Assembly (NCBI GenBank): GCA_018695085.1
Contig: JABHOU010000129.1
Coordinates: 1-8,164 of the forward strand
Reading direction: 5' to 3'
Origin: Opitutia bacterium
GTDB lineage: Bacteria > Verrucomicrobiota > Verrucomicrobiia > Opitutales > Seribacteraceae
DNA length: 8,164 nt
In this document: positions 1 through 7,889 of the stretch, piece by piece
Position numbering within the stretch: the first letter of the stretch is position 1
How the letters are laid out: each line of letters opens with the position of its first letter
The notes under the pieces: model-generated
Databases searched by the model: none
Told to the model about the DNA's origin: nothing
Seen by the model: the letters and a program-made list of their open reading frames with translations, nothing else
Position numbers and translations under genes: made by a program

Positions 1-1398
1 GGTGCACGCGGCTTGGGAGCGCTTGGAGCCGCCAACCTTCTTAATCCAGCTCTGACTGCAGCAACTGCAGACGATGGGCTCGGAGGTACCCTTGGAGGCA
101 TTCATTTCCGACCCAAGGCTAAACGGGTAATTTATTTATTTTTCTCCGGTGGTCCGTCGCATATCGACATGTACGACTACCACCCCGCAATGAGGGATAT
201 TCACGGCATCGAGCTTCCCGAATCCATTCGACAAGGTCAGCGGATAACGGGTATGACTTCGGGCCAGAAATCCTTTCCCTGCGTGGCCCCCATGTTCGAA
301 TTCTCGCGCCATGGCCAAAACGGCAGTTGGTTCAGCGAAATTGTTCCCAACATCGCCAGCATTGCCGATGAGATTACCCTCATTAAATCCGTTCACACGG
401 AGGCAATTAACCATGACCCAGCCATTACTGCCATCAACACCGGCGTTCAGCAACCCGGGAAGCCATCTATGGGAGCTTGGCTCAGCTGGGGTCTGGGAAG
501 TCCGAATCGCAACCTGCCTGGTTACGTCGTCATGATTTCCAAGGGGCGTGGTCAATCCCAAGCCCTTTATGATCGCCTCTGGGGAAGTGGTTTCCTCCCC
601 TCCAAGCACCAAGGAGTGAAGTTCCGCAGTGCGGGCGACCCCGTCCTCTATCTCTCTAATCCCCCGGGTGTCACCCGTGACGTTCGTCGCTCCATGCTGG
701 ATGGTATCGCCAAAATAAACCAAGCCAAGAAGGAGGAAACGGGCGACCCCGAAATCGACGCCCGCATAGCGCAGTATGAAATGGCGTTTCGCATGCAGTC
801 CAGCGTGCCCGAACTAGTAGACATGAAGGACGAGCCGGATCATGTGCTCGAACTTTATGGAAAGGATGCAAAAAAGAAAGGAAGTTTCGCCCACAATTGT
901 ATCGTCGCCCGTCGCTTAGCCGAACGTGGCGTGCCCTATGTTCAGCTCTTTCATCGTGGCTGGGATCAACACGGTTCCCTTCCCTCGAAAATTCGCCAAC
1001 AGTGCGAGGACATCGACCAACCCGCCGCCGCACTCGTTCGCGACCTCAAGCAACGGGGTTTACTGGATGACACCTTGGTCGTATGCGGAGGCGAATTCGG
1101 TCGCACCATTTATTCTCAGGGAAAGCTCACCAAGAACAACCACGGTCGCGACCACCACGGACGGGCGTTCAGCATGTGGATGGCCGGTGGTGGAATAAAA
1201 GCCGGCCTGGAATATGGCAAAACGGACGATTTCGCCTACAACATCTTGGAAAACCCTGTTCATGTGAACGACTTGAACGCTACCGTTCTTCAATGTCTTG
1301 GCATTGATCATGAACGATTCACTCATCGTTATCTTGGGCTCGATCAAAGACTCACCGGTGTAGAGGGAGCCAAGGTCGTAAAGGACATCCTTGCTTGA
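1..1398 (+). CDS. DUF1501 family exported protein, 5' end outside the window
   Basis: The reading frame is open from the first base (465 codons visible), so the true start lies upstream. The first visible residues, GARGLGALGAANLLNPAL, look like the hydrophobic part of a Tat-type signal peptide, whose twin arginines would be just outside the window. This suggests export to the periplasm. DUF1501 proteins have an alkaline phosphatase/sulfatase-like fold. Matching motifs, numbered from base 1, are FFSGGPSHID (47-56), HRGWDQHG (318-325), CGGEFGRT (362-369), GRDHHG (382-387) and a C-terminal segment around VHVNDLNATVLQCLGIDHERF. The His and Asp residues in these motifs are plausible metal ligands. 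The family is greatly expanded in Planctomycetes and Verrucomicrobia, often beside DUF1549/DUF1553 cytochrome-type genes, which would lie upstream here if present. Substrate and reaction are unknown. The DUF3500 gene follows after 34 bases on the same strand, so the two are probably cotranscribed. The family call is firm; function is not. Confidence 0.9.
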   Translation, partial: GARGLGALGAANLLNPALTAATADDGLGGTLGGIHFRPKAKRVIYLFFSGGPSHIDMYDYHPAMRDIHGIELPESIRQGQRITGMTSGQKSFPCVAPMFEFSRHGQNGSWFSEIVPNIASIADEITLIKSVHTEAINHDPAITAINTGVQQPGKPSMGAWLSWGLGSPNRNLPGYVVMISKGRGQSQALYDRLWGSGFLPSKHQGVKFRSAGDPVLYLSNPPGVTRDVRRSMLDGIAKINQAKKEETGDPEIDARIAQYEMAFRMQSSVPELVDMKDEPDHVLELYGKDAKKKGSFAHNCIVARRLAERGVPYVQLFHRGWDQHGSLPSKIRQQCEDIDQPAAALVRDLKQRGLLDDTLVVCGGEFGRTIYSQGKLTKNNHGRDHHGRAFSMWMAGGGIKAGLEYGKTDDFAYNILENPVHVNDLNATVLQCLGIDHERFTHRYLGLDQRLTGVEGAKVVKDILA

Positions 1399-1432
1399 AC
1401 TTAAAACCTAAAAAGCCAAAAACATCAAAGCC

Positions 1433-2401
1433 ATGACCGAAGAAGCCATAAACCTCCTCTCCCGTCGGAAATTCGTAGCAACGACCGCATCCGCCAGCGC
1501 CATTGCCCTCGCTTCAAGCTCGTTGCAGGGAAAACCGCAAAGCGACAAGAACACCACAGCTGAAACTTTGGTACAATCTTTATACAAAAGCTTGAATGAC
1601 AAACAGCGAGAAGCCATTTGCCTTCCCTTCGATCATCCTCTGCGTTCCAAGGTTAATAATAATTGGCATATCAACAAAACCCGGCTCAACCAATTCTCGG
1701 ATGATCAACAGGCAATGGTCAGGGAAATATTTCTTAAGTTGCACAGCCCCGAATACGCCCAAAAGGTATTCGACCAAGTAGACGGAGACAGCGGCTTTGG
1801 AAAGGGTTCCTTCGCTCTTTTCGGAAAACCCGGTTCAGGCAAGTTCGAATTCGTATTTACCGGACGTCACTGCACTCGCCGTTGCGATGGCGATTCCGTA
1901 GAGGGAGCTGCCTTTGGCGGACCTATTTTCTATGGGCATGCCGCAAAAGGTTTTTATGAGAAACCTGAGCACCCGGGCAACGCCTACTGGTTTCAAGCCA
2001 AACGAGCGAACGAACTGTTTCAGGCACTCGACGGCAAGCAACGCAAGATCGCCCTCCTCGACAAGCGCAGTCGCGGTGAACGAGGAAACAAAACAATCGA
2101 GACGAAGGGAACCGTCAAAGGCCTAGAAGGTATCCCTGCCTCTGATTTCTCGGGTGACCAAAAAGATCTTTTTCGCAAAGTCTTGGCCGACCTTTTGGCC
2201 CCGTTTCGCCAGCAAGATTCAACCGAAGCCATGAAACTCATCGAAGCCAACGACATAGACAAGCTACACCTCTCTTACTACAAGAAGGAAAACATTGGAG
2301 AGGACGAAGTATGGGACGTTTGGCAAGTAGAAGGTCCCAAGATGGTCTGGTACTTCAGAGGCAAGCCTCATGTCCATGTTTGGGCGAATATCGAGGCCTA
2401 A
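1433..2401 (+). CDS. DUF3500 family protein with Tat signal
   Basis: The protein has 322 residues. Its N-terminus carries SRRKFV (10-15) followed by an Ala/Ser-rich hydrophobic stretch to about residue 31, a good twin-arginine signal, so export in folded form is likely. The mature part fits the DUF3500 layout as I know it: a DKQREAICLPF segment, then FALFGKPGSGKFEFVFTGRHC (the GRHC sits at 144-147), FGGPIFYGH, a Gln/Asn-containing helix ending in LDGKQRKIALL, GIPASDFSGDQKDLF, and a C-terminal EGPKMVWYFRGKPHVHVW with two His (313 and 315). The paired His residues could bind metal, but that is inference. No reaction is known for the family. ATG at 1433 is the first start that keeps the full Tat motif; no Shine-Dalgarno is visible before it, only an A-rich leader. 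The gene follows DUF1501 by 34 bases. The family call rests on remembered motif layout and should be checked by profile search. Confidence 0.72.
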   Translation: MTEEAINLLSRRKFVATTASASAIALASSSLQGKPQSDKNTTAETLVQSLYKSLNDKQREAICLPFDHPLRSKVNNNWHINKTRLNQFSDDQQAMVREIFLKLHSPEYAQKVFDQVDGDSGFGKGSFALFGKPGSGKFEFVFTGRHCTRRCDGDSVEGAAFGGPIFYGHAAKGFYEKPEHPGNAYWFQAKRANELFQALDGKQRKIALLDKRSRGERGNKTIETKGTVKGLEGIPASDFSGDQKDLFRKVLADLLAPFRQQDSTEAMKLIEANDIDKLHLSYYKKENIGEDEVWDVWQVEGPKMVWYFRGKPHVHVWANIEA

Positions 2402-2415
2402 TATTCTTACTTTTT

Positions 2416-2438
2416 GGCGTTCTTCGTTGACGAACGCC
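2416..2438. repeat. Inverted repeat (hairpin) after the DUF3500 gene
   Basis: GGCGTTC (2416-2422) and GAACGCC (2432-2438) are perfect 7-base complements around a 9-base loop, 15 bases after the DUF3500 stop. A T run lies before the hairpin on the + strand and none follows it, so it is not a classical intrinsic terminator. It could still mark the end of the upstream transcript or protect its 3' end. Confidence 0.5.
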
Positions 2439-2447
2439 CTAGTTCAC

Positions 2448-2464
2448 GCAAACCAAGAGTTTGC
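2448..2464. repeat. Inverted repeat just before the amgK start
   Basis: GCAAAC (2448-2453) and GTTTGC (2459-2464) are perfect 6-base complements around the loop CAAGA. The repeat ends two bases before the ATG at 2467. The only Shine-Dalgarno-like bases for amgK, AAGAG at 2455-2459, lie mostly in the loop. It could be a small RNA hairpin affecting amgK translation or a protein-binding operator, and at this length it could also be chance. Confidence 0.4.
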
Positions 2465-2466
2465 TT

Positions 2467-3441
2467 ATGGAAGTTGTGGTGGATTCCAGACGTGACGAGA
2501 TTCTAGCTTGGCTAGAAGGCATGCCCAAATTTGCCGGTGGCGAAATGGCGGTTGCCTCCGCCGACGCCAGTTTTCGTCGTTACTTCCGGTGGACGCTCGA
2601 TGGCAAAACCTATGTCGTCATGGATGCCCCGCCCGACAAGGAACCCTGCGAGCCTTTCGTGAAAATTGCAGAATTACTGCTTAAGGCGGGAGTACGCGTA
2701 CCCGAAATCCTCGCTCAAGATTTGAATCGCGGTTTTTTGGTCCTTTCCGATTTTGGCGATCTCCACTATCAGGAAGCCATTGAGGGCAAAGGTCGGGATA
2801 GCCTTTACGACCTGGCCCTCGAGCAAATCCTGAAACTCCAGACTGGACTTCGGGAAGAAGCCAAAACCTTGGACGATTACGACAAGGGGTGGGTTCGAAT
2901 GGAACTGGAAATCTTTCGGGAATGGTGCCTGCACGAATTTCCCCAAGACGAATACGAAAAAGTCACTACCCTCCTAGTCGAGACGTTCCTCGAGCAACCA
3001 CGCGTTTTCGTTCACCGCGATTTCCATTGTCGCAATTTGCTTGTATTGCCCGACGGCACTCCCGGAGTCATCGACTTTCAAGGCGCTCTTCACGGTCCGC
3101 TCACCTATGACCCGGTGTCGTTACTCCGCGACTGTTACGTCGAAAACGACGAGGATTGGATCGCCTCAAAGGTCCTAGCCCACAAATCGAGACTCGTTGG
3201 GTCCGGCATATTGCCGAACGAGCTGAGCGATGAAGCTTTCCTGCGCTGGTTCGATTTCACTGGTTTGCAACGACACTTGAAGTGCATCGGCATCTTTCAT
3301 CGCCTAAAGTTAAGAGACGGCAAAGGAAGTTACCTCGCCGACGTGCCCAGAGTCCTGCGCTATGCCAAGACTGTGCTCTCTCGTTGGCCGGAACTCGAAC
3401 CTCTCCGCTCAATCGTCGACCAAGCTCAAATTCTCGCCTAA
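2467..3441 (+). CDS. amgK: N-acetylmuramate/N-acetylglucosamine anomeric kinase AmgK
   Basis: The product (324 residues from ATG 2467) is a cytoplasmic kinase of the aminoglycoside phosphotransferase fold. AmgK enzymes phosphorylate C1 of MurNAc (and GlcNAc) with ATP, giving the 1-phosphate used by MurU in peptidoglycan recycling. The N-terminal ASADASFRRYFR is a hallmark of this subfamily. The catalytic loop HRDFHCRN has H183, D185 and N190, and the metal-binding DFQG begins at D203, followed by GPLTYDPVSLLRD, also typical of AmgK. Length fits the family (about 330-340 residues). An in-frame TTG at 2461 adds only two residues; ATG 2467 is preferred, with weak AAGAG seven bases upstream. murU follows after nine bases, and this pairing makes the assignment much stronger than the fold alone. 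By homology to the Pseudomonas pathway, the pair would lower dependence on MurA, the fosfomycin target. Confidence 0.9.
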   Translation: MEVVVDSRRDEILAWLEGMPKFAGGEMAVASADASFRRYFRWTLDGKTYVVMDAPPDKEPCEPFVKIAELLLKAGVRVPEILAQDLNRGFLVLSDFGDLHYQEAIEGKGRDSLYDLALEQILKLQTGLREEAKTLDDYDKGWVRMELEIFREWCLHEFPQDEYEKVTTLLVETFLEQPRVFVHRDFHCRNLLVLPDGTPGVIDFQGALHGPLTYDPVSLLRDCYVENDEDWIASKVLAHKSRLVGSGILPNELSDEAFLRWFDFTGLQRHLKCIGIFHRLKLRDGKGSYLADVPRVLRYAKTVLSRWPELEPLRSIVDQAQILA

Positions 3442-3450
3442 TTCCAATCC

Positions 3451-4119
3451 ATGAAAGTAATGATTCTCGCCGCAGGTTACGGCAAACGTCTTCGACCGCT
3501 AACCGACCACACTCCCAAGCCACTTGTAGAGATCGGGGGCAAGCCGATGATTGTCCACCACCTGGAAAAGTTGAGCGCTGCGGGCTTTACCGAAGCAGTA
3601 ATAAACCTCGGTCACCTCGGGGCAAAAATCCCCGATGCCTTGGGAGACGGAACATCATGGGGCATGAGCATAGCCTATTCCGACGAAGGTCCCGACCCCC
3701 TCGAAACTGGGGGCGGTTTAGCCAAGGCCCTTCCGCTCTTGGGAGACGACACCTTCCTCGTGGTTAATGGCGACGTCTGGTGCGATATGGACTTCGCCTC
3801 AATCCCCAAGGAACTTCCTCCCGATGACGATGCCATGCTGTATCTCGTACCGAGGCCTGAATGGCGAGAGCGAGGCGATTTTTCCCTAACCGCTGAAGGT
3901 CGAGTGGTCGAAGACGAGAACCCGCAACTTCTCTACGCCGGTCTTGCCCTGTATCATCCTCGAATCTTGGATGGAGCGAAAGTGGAAAAGTTCTCGATCG
4001 TCCCCCGTCTCAAGGCAGCGATATCAGGCGACCGCGTAGGTGGTGTCCTCCACTCGGGCAATTGGGACGACGTAGGCACGCCCGAGCGACTGGAGGCCAT
4101 CCGGGCGAGCGTTGGCTAG
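3451..4119 (+). CDS. murU: N-acetylmuramate-1-phosphate uridylyltransferase MurU
   Basis: MurU transfers UMP from UTP to MurNAc-1-phosphate, making UDP-MurNAc, which MurC can use directly. The 222 residues match the family length (about 223 in Pseudomonas). The nucleotide-binding signature MILAAGYGKRLRPLT spans residues 4-18, followed by K23 in TPKPL. LETGGG (84-89) and VNGDVW (105-110, with D108 as the probable Mg ligand) are characteristic of MurU, and WDDVGTPERL near the C-terminus (from 205) is typical of sugar-1-phosphate nucleotidyltransferases. The gene starts nine bases after amgK with no visible Shine-Dalgarno, so the two are almost surely one transcript and possibly translationally coupled. 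Its TAG stop (4117-4119) overlaps the stop of the convergent cytochrome gene within one CTAG. A glucose- or mannose-1-phosphate nucleotidyltransferase is the alternative, made unlikely by the motifs and by amgK. Confidence 0.92.
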   Translation: MKVMILAAGYGKRLRPLTDHTPKPLVEIGGKPMIVHHLEKLSAAGFTEAVINLGHLGAKIPDALGDGTSWGMSIAYSDEGPDPLETGGGLAKALPLLGDDTFLVVNGDVWCDMDFASIPKELPPDDDAMLYLVPRPEWRERGDFSLTAEGRVVEDENPQLLYAGLALYHPRILDGAKVEKFSIVPRLKAAISGDRVGGVLHSGNWDDVGTPERLEAIRASVG

Positions 4120-4859
4120 GGAGTAGCGTTGGCGTCCTTGCCTTCGGAAATCCGTTTTAGCATTTTTTCCTTGAGAGAGAGCGCTCGGGGCGGGCCGAAG
4201 GTTTCGACGACGTAAGCGACCACGTCCTTGAATTGTTGGTTGCTCATGCCGTTGACGGCGGCGGACATCGACTTTCCGCCCAAGTCGGCGAGGTTGCTTC
4301 CGCGAGCGCCGGAGCGAAACTTCTTCATTTGATCGATAAAGTACCAGCCCTCCAGACGGGTCAGCGAAGGTGATAGGGTCTCCCGTTTCCCCTCGGCCTC
4401 TTCGCCGTGACAGGATGCGCATCGGGAAGCGTATAGCTCCGCCCCGGCTTCCAAGTCACCCTTCACTGTGCGAATCGCCGGGAGAGGTTCCTGTTTGGAA
4501 AACCAATTCGCGGCCAAGGCCATTTCATAATCGTTGCGAATTTTCTTCACTGCCGTACCCATTAGGTATTCCGAGCGGTTGTCGGAATTTCGCCCGCGTA
4601 CACCCGAATGGAATTTCTGTATTTGGTCCAGCAAGTACCAGTTGTCCATGCCGTGAAGAATCGGCCCCCGCTGGGCTTCCTGCGTGCTATGGCATAGGGT
4701 GCACTCGGCCACGATTGCTTCCGGTCGCCGCGAGCTATCCGAGGTGGGACTTTCCCAAGAGTCCGTTTGGCATCCCGTGAGTGCCACCCAAAAGACCACA
4801 CAAAAGGCGATGCCCCAAAGCCCAAGTTTGCAGTCGAAGATTTTCTTCACGCCCCACAA
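4116..4859 (-). CDS. Dihaem cytochrome c lipoprotein, cytochrome c4-like
   Basis: The product has 247 residues with two haem-binding sites, CTLCH (53-57) and CASCH (147-151). An N-terminal hydrophobic segment (about 13-29) ends in the lipobox LTGC, with C30 the likely lipidated residue, so it should be membrane-anchored and act in periplasmic electron transfer. The two halves are a clear internal duplication: GMDNWYLLDQIQKFHSGVRG and RLEGWYFIDQMKKFRSGARG occupy equivalent places, and M100 and M198 are the probable distal haem ligands. This matches cytochrome c4. The second site has the usual Gly after CH, the first has Ser. The start is TTG at 4857-4859, supported by AGAGGA at 4865-4870 five bases upstream and by giving an intact signal peptide; an in-frame GTG three codons later is possible. 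It is divergent from the ABC ATPase gene and convergent with murU. Redox partners are not in the window; an oxidase or the DUF1501-type system would be guesses. Confidence 0.88.
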   Translation of the reverse strand: MWGVKKIFDCKLGLWGIAFCVVFWVALTGCQTDSWESPTSDSSRRPEAIVAECTLCHSTQEAQRGPILHGMDNWYLLDQIQKFHSGVRGRNSDNRSEYLMGTAVKKIRNDYEMALAANWFSKQEPLPAIRTVKGDLEAGAELYASRCASCHGEEAEGKRETLSPSLTRLEGWYFIDQMKKFRSGARGSNLADLGGKSMSAAVNGMSNQQFKDVVAYVVETFGPPRALSLKEKMLKRISEGKDANATP

Positions 4860-4946
4860 TCTAGTCCTCTGTTCGTTTCCGACAAGCGTGAATGATCCCC
4901 TTTCTTCTTCACTCTACGCTCCCGATGTGTAAAAGATTCACGAGCA
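4860..4946. promoter_or_regulatory. Divergent intergenic region, presumed promoters of cytochrome c and ABC ATPase genes
   Basis: These 87 bases separate two divergent start codons and must hold, or border on, promoters for both genes. I see no convincing -35/-10 pair on either strand. The only clear signal is AGAGGA (4865-4870, - strand), a Shine-Dalgarno for the cytochrome gene. The ATPase start at 4947 has no good Shine-Dalgarno. The call rests on gene orientation. Confidence 0.4.
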
Positions 4947-6032
<1,086 letters not shown>

Positions 6033-6041
<9 letters not shown>

Positions 6042-6857
6042 GGTAAGTTCGGCCAAGGCCGTTCGCATCTTTCCGTAAAAGACGGCGAATAAAACGACCA
6101 CAGGAACCAAAGTAAAGGTCGCGGCCGCCATAGCGACTGCTTCGGGAATTCGGTGACTGGAGTCGCGCAACTTGGCAAGTCCCAGAGGCAAGGTTTGGTT
6201 GGCGTCGGAAAGCAAGAGCAAGGGAAACAAGTGTTCCTGCCAAGCCAGAATGAAGTGGATCAACCCATAGGTGACAAGGGCCGGTGCCACAAGCGGGAGG
6301 ATGGCGAGAAAGGTTCGGGGCAGCGATGCTCCCTCCACCCTTGCCAGATCGATCAATTCGTTCGGAATCCGGCTAAAGATCTGGGTGAAGAACACGATGC
6401 CCAGCCCACTGGCAATGCCGGGCAAGATCACCGCCCATCGGCTTCCGTTCAGTTCCAGCCAAGTCAACCACTCGAAAAGCGGGATGGCCAAGGCCTGTTT
6501 CGGGACCAGAATGACCAATACGGCCAAGAGGAACAAGGCTCCCTTGAAACGGAAGTTCAGTTTGGCGAACGCGAATCCGGCGCAGGCTGTCACGGCAGTG
6601 GCAAACAGGGCTTGTAGGCAGGAAATGAAAACGGAGTTCATGAAGAAACGGGAAAAATCAAGGTACTTCTCCGAAAACAGGGCGGCAAAGGCATCCCATT
6701 CGTAGTCGGCGGGAAACAGGAGCAAGGGTTGGTAGATTTCCTTGTTGGTCTTGAACGCGGATAGAAACATCCAAAGAAAGGGGTAGGAGAAGACCAGACC
6801 CGCCAGCAAAGAAACGAGCACGGAGGGAGAAAGGTATCTTGCAGAAGTCGTCCTCAT
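6033..6857 (-). CDS. ABC importer permease, MalG/UgpE-like
   Basis: This inner-membrane permease has 274 residues, normal for the MalG/UgpE family. Hydrophobic segments occur at about 11-33, 73-98, 107-128, 141-160, 184-208 and 239-262, fitting six membrane helices. The cytoplasmic EAA loop that docks on the ATPase is seen as ELIDLARVEGASLPRTF followed by LPL (167-189), close to the family consensus. Other family marks are SYPFLWMFLSAFKTNKEIY near the N-terminus and MNSVFIS at the start of the second helix. Its ATG (6855-6857) overlaps the stop of the first permease in an ATGA, so the two are translationally coupled. Its TGA lies inside the 3' end of the convergent ATPase gene. It should form a heterodimeric channel with the upstream permease. 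Substrate is unknown. Confidence 0.93.
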
Positions 6858-7867
6858 GCCTTGGATAGTCGATTGCGTCCGAACAAGACGAGGAACAGCA
6901 TCAGTGCCGTAAGGGGCACCACCAGCAAGCTCATGGCGGCGGCGGCGGGAAAATCGAACTGACCGGAACCTCCCGGGAAGGCAACTTGATACAAGTAGGT
7001 GACAAGCAGGAGGCCTGAGTCAAGAATTCCGCCCGATCCCCCAAGCAGGTTGTAGGCACCCGAAAAAGAGGCGAAGCCGTCGATCATAAGAAAAACGGCA
7101 GCGAATACCGCCACATGACGAATGGCGGGGAAGGTTATGCTCCTCATTACTCGCCATGCGCCGGCTCCCTCCACCTTGGCCGCCTCGTAATAGGACTTGG
7201 GTATGGCTTCCATGCCGCAAAGGAAGAAAAGAACGATAAACCCCGTCCACCGCCAAACCGCCTGTAGCACGAGCGCGGGCAACACGAAAGAAGGATCCAG
7301 CAGCCAATTGATCGGATCGAATCCCATGGGCACGACAAGCCACTGGTTGAGAGCGCCCTCTCTACCATGAAAAAACAGCTGAAAGAGCGTGGCCAGCACC
7401 CCCGACAGGCAAAACCCCGGAAGCAGTAGAAGAAAGCTCAGGACAGGCCGAATCCGACCCGGCACCTGCCGCAGAAAGTGAGCTAGAAAGAAAGCAAGGG
7501 GAAGTGCTATGGTAATCGTGGCCAAGACGTAAAGGGCCGTATTTTTCAATGCCTTGTGAAACTTCGGGTCGCCGAGGACGTAGGAAAAATTCCCTAGACC
7601 GAGGTACTTTTCCACAGGAGCACTTACGGCTTCTTCTTCCGGTTCCCAAGAAACGTTAAGCCAATCCACGGTACCCGAAGTTGCCGAACCGGCCTCCTCC
7701 CCCCCTTGGGGTGCGGCATCCTCGCGGTACTCGGGAACGTAATCCGGGTTCTGCAAGGCCAGGTCGACGCTCAGACCGAGAGGCACCGCCCAGAACAAGA
7801 GCAAGAGACCGAAGAACGGTCCGATGAACAGTAGAAGAGAACTAAGCCCTGTACGATGCGTTTGCAA
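6854..7867 (-). CDS. ABC importer permease, MalF/UgpA-like, with acidic N-terminal loop insertion
   Basis: The product has 337 residues, somewhat longer than the usual 290-310 of UgpA-like permeases. The first membrane helix is at about 8-34. The extra length lies between it and the second helix: residues 40-87 are hydrophilic, with 12 acidic residues against R48 and K87, and should face the periplasm. After it the family pattern resumes with KYLGLGNFSYVL, where typical members have FVGLxNY. The EAA loop YYEAAKVEGAGAWRVMRSITFP (225-246) is well conserved and would contact the ATPase. The start is TTG at 7865-7867; no in-frame ATG precedes the first helix and no Shine-Dalgarno is well placed, so the exact start is uncertain, but a later start would lose the helix. 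It lies 22 bases after the binding-protein gene and overlaps the next permease by four bases. Confidence 0.92.
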   Translation of the reverse strand: MQTHRTGLSSLLLFIGPFFGLLLLFWAVPLGLSVDLALQNPDYVPEYREDAAPQGGEEAGSATSGTVDWLNVSWEPEEEAVSAPVEKYLGLGNFSYVLGDPKFHKALKNTALYVLATITIALPLAFFLAHFLRQVPGRIRPVLSFLLLLPGFCLSGVLATLFQLFFHGREGALNQWLVVPMGFDPINWLLDPSFVLPALVLQAVWRWTGFIVLFFLCGMEAIPKSYYEAAKVEGAGAWRVMRSITFPAIRHVAVFAAVFLMIDGFASFSGAYNLLGGSGGILDSGLLLVTYLYQVAFPGGSGQFDFPAAAAMSLLVVPLTALMLFLVLFGRNRLSKA

Positions 7868-7889
7868 AATACCGGGGAATCGAGGCCGC

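Noticed and set aside
136..723. A 195-codon open frame on the - strand opposite the DUF1501 gene.
   Set aside because: It is antisense to strongly conserved coding sequence and its translation shows no recognisable domain; it is a by-product of the codon use of the real gene.
870..876. A second A AAA AAG heptamer, inside the DUF1501 gene, in the same context GCA AAA AAG as dnaX.
   Set aside because: It lies within the catalytic domain, no sensible product follows from a shift there, and it is explained by Ala-Lys-Lys-Lys coding. It mainly warns that such heptamers occur by chance.
2416..2438. The first inverted repeat as a Rho-independent terminator.
   Set aside because: No T run follows the stem on either strand; the T run on the + strand lies before it. 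It is kept only as an inverted repeat.
3282..3767. A 161-codon + strand open frame across the amgK-murU junction.
   Set aside because: The translation is Arg/Ser/Pro-rich and low in complexity, and both overlapping genes are clearly real, so this is a shifted-frame shadow.
4857..4880. A -35/-10-like pair on the - strand (TTGTCG and TAGATT) before the cytochrome gene.
   Set aside because: The -10-like bases overlap the TTG start codon, so transcription would begin inside the coding region, while a good Shine-Dalgarno sits between the two boxes.
6153..6705. Two open frames on the + strand opposite the second permease gene.
   Set aside because: The translations are Gln/Gly/Lys-rich complements of hydrophobic codons, with no domain and no start signal; the permease on the other strand is certain.
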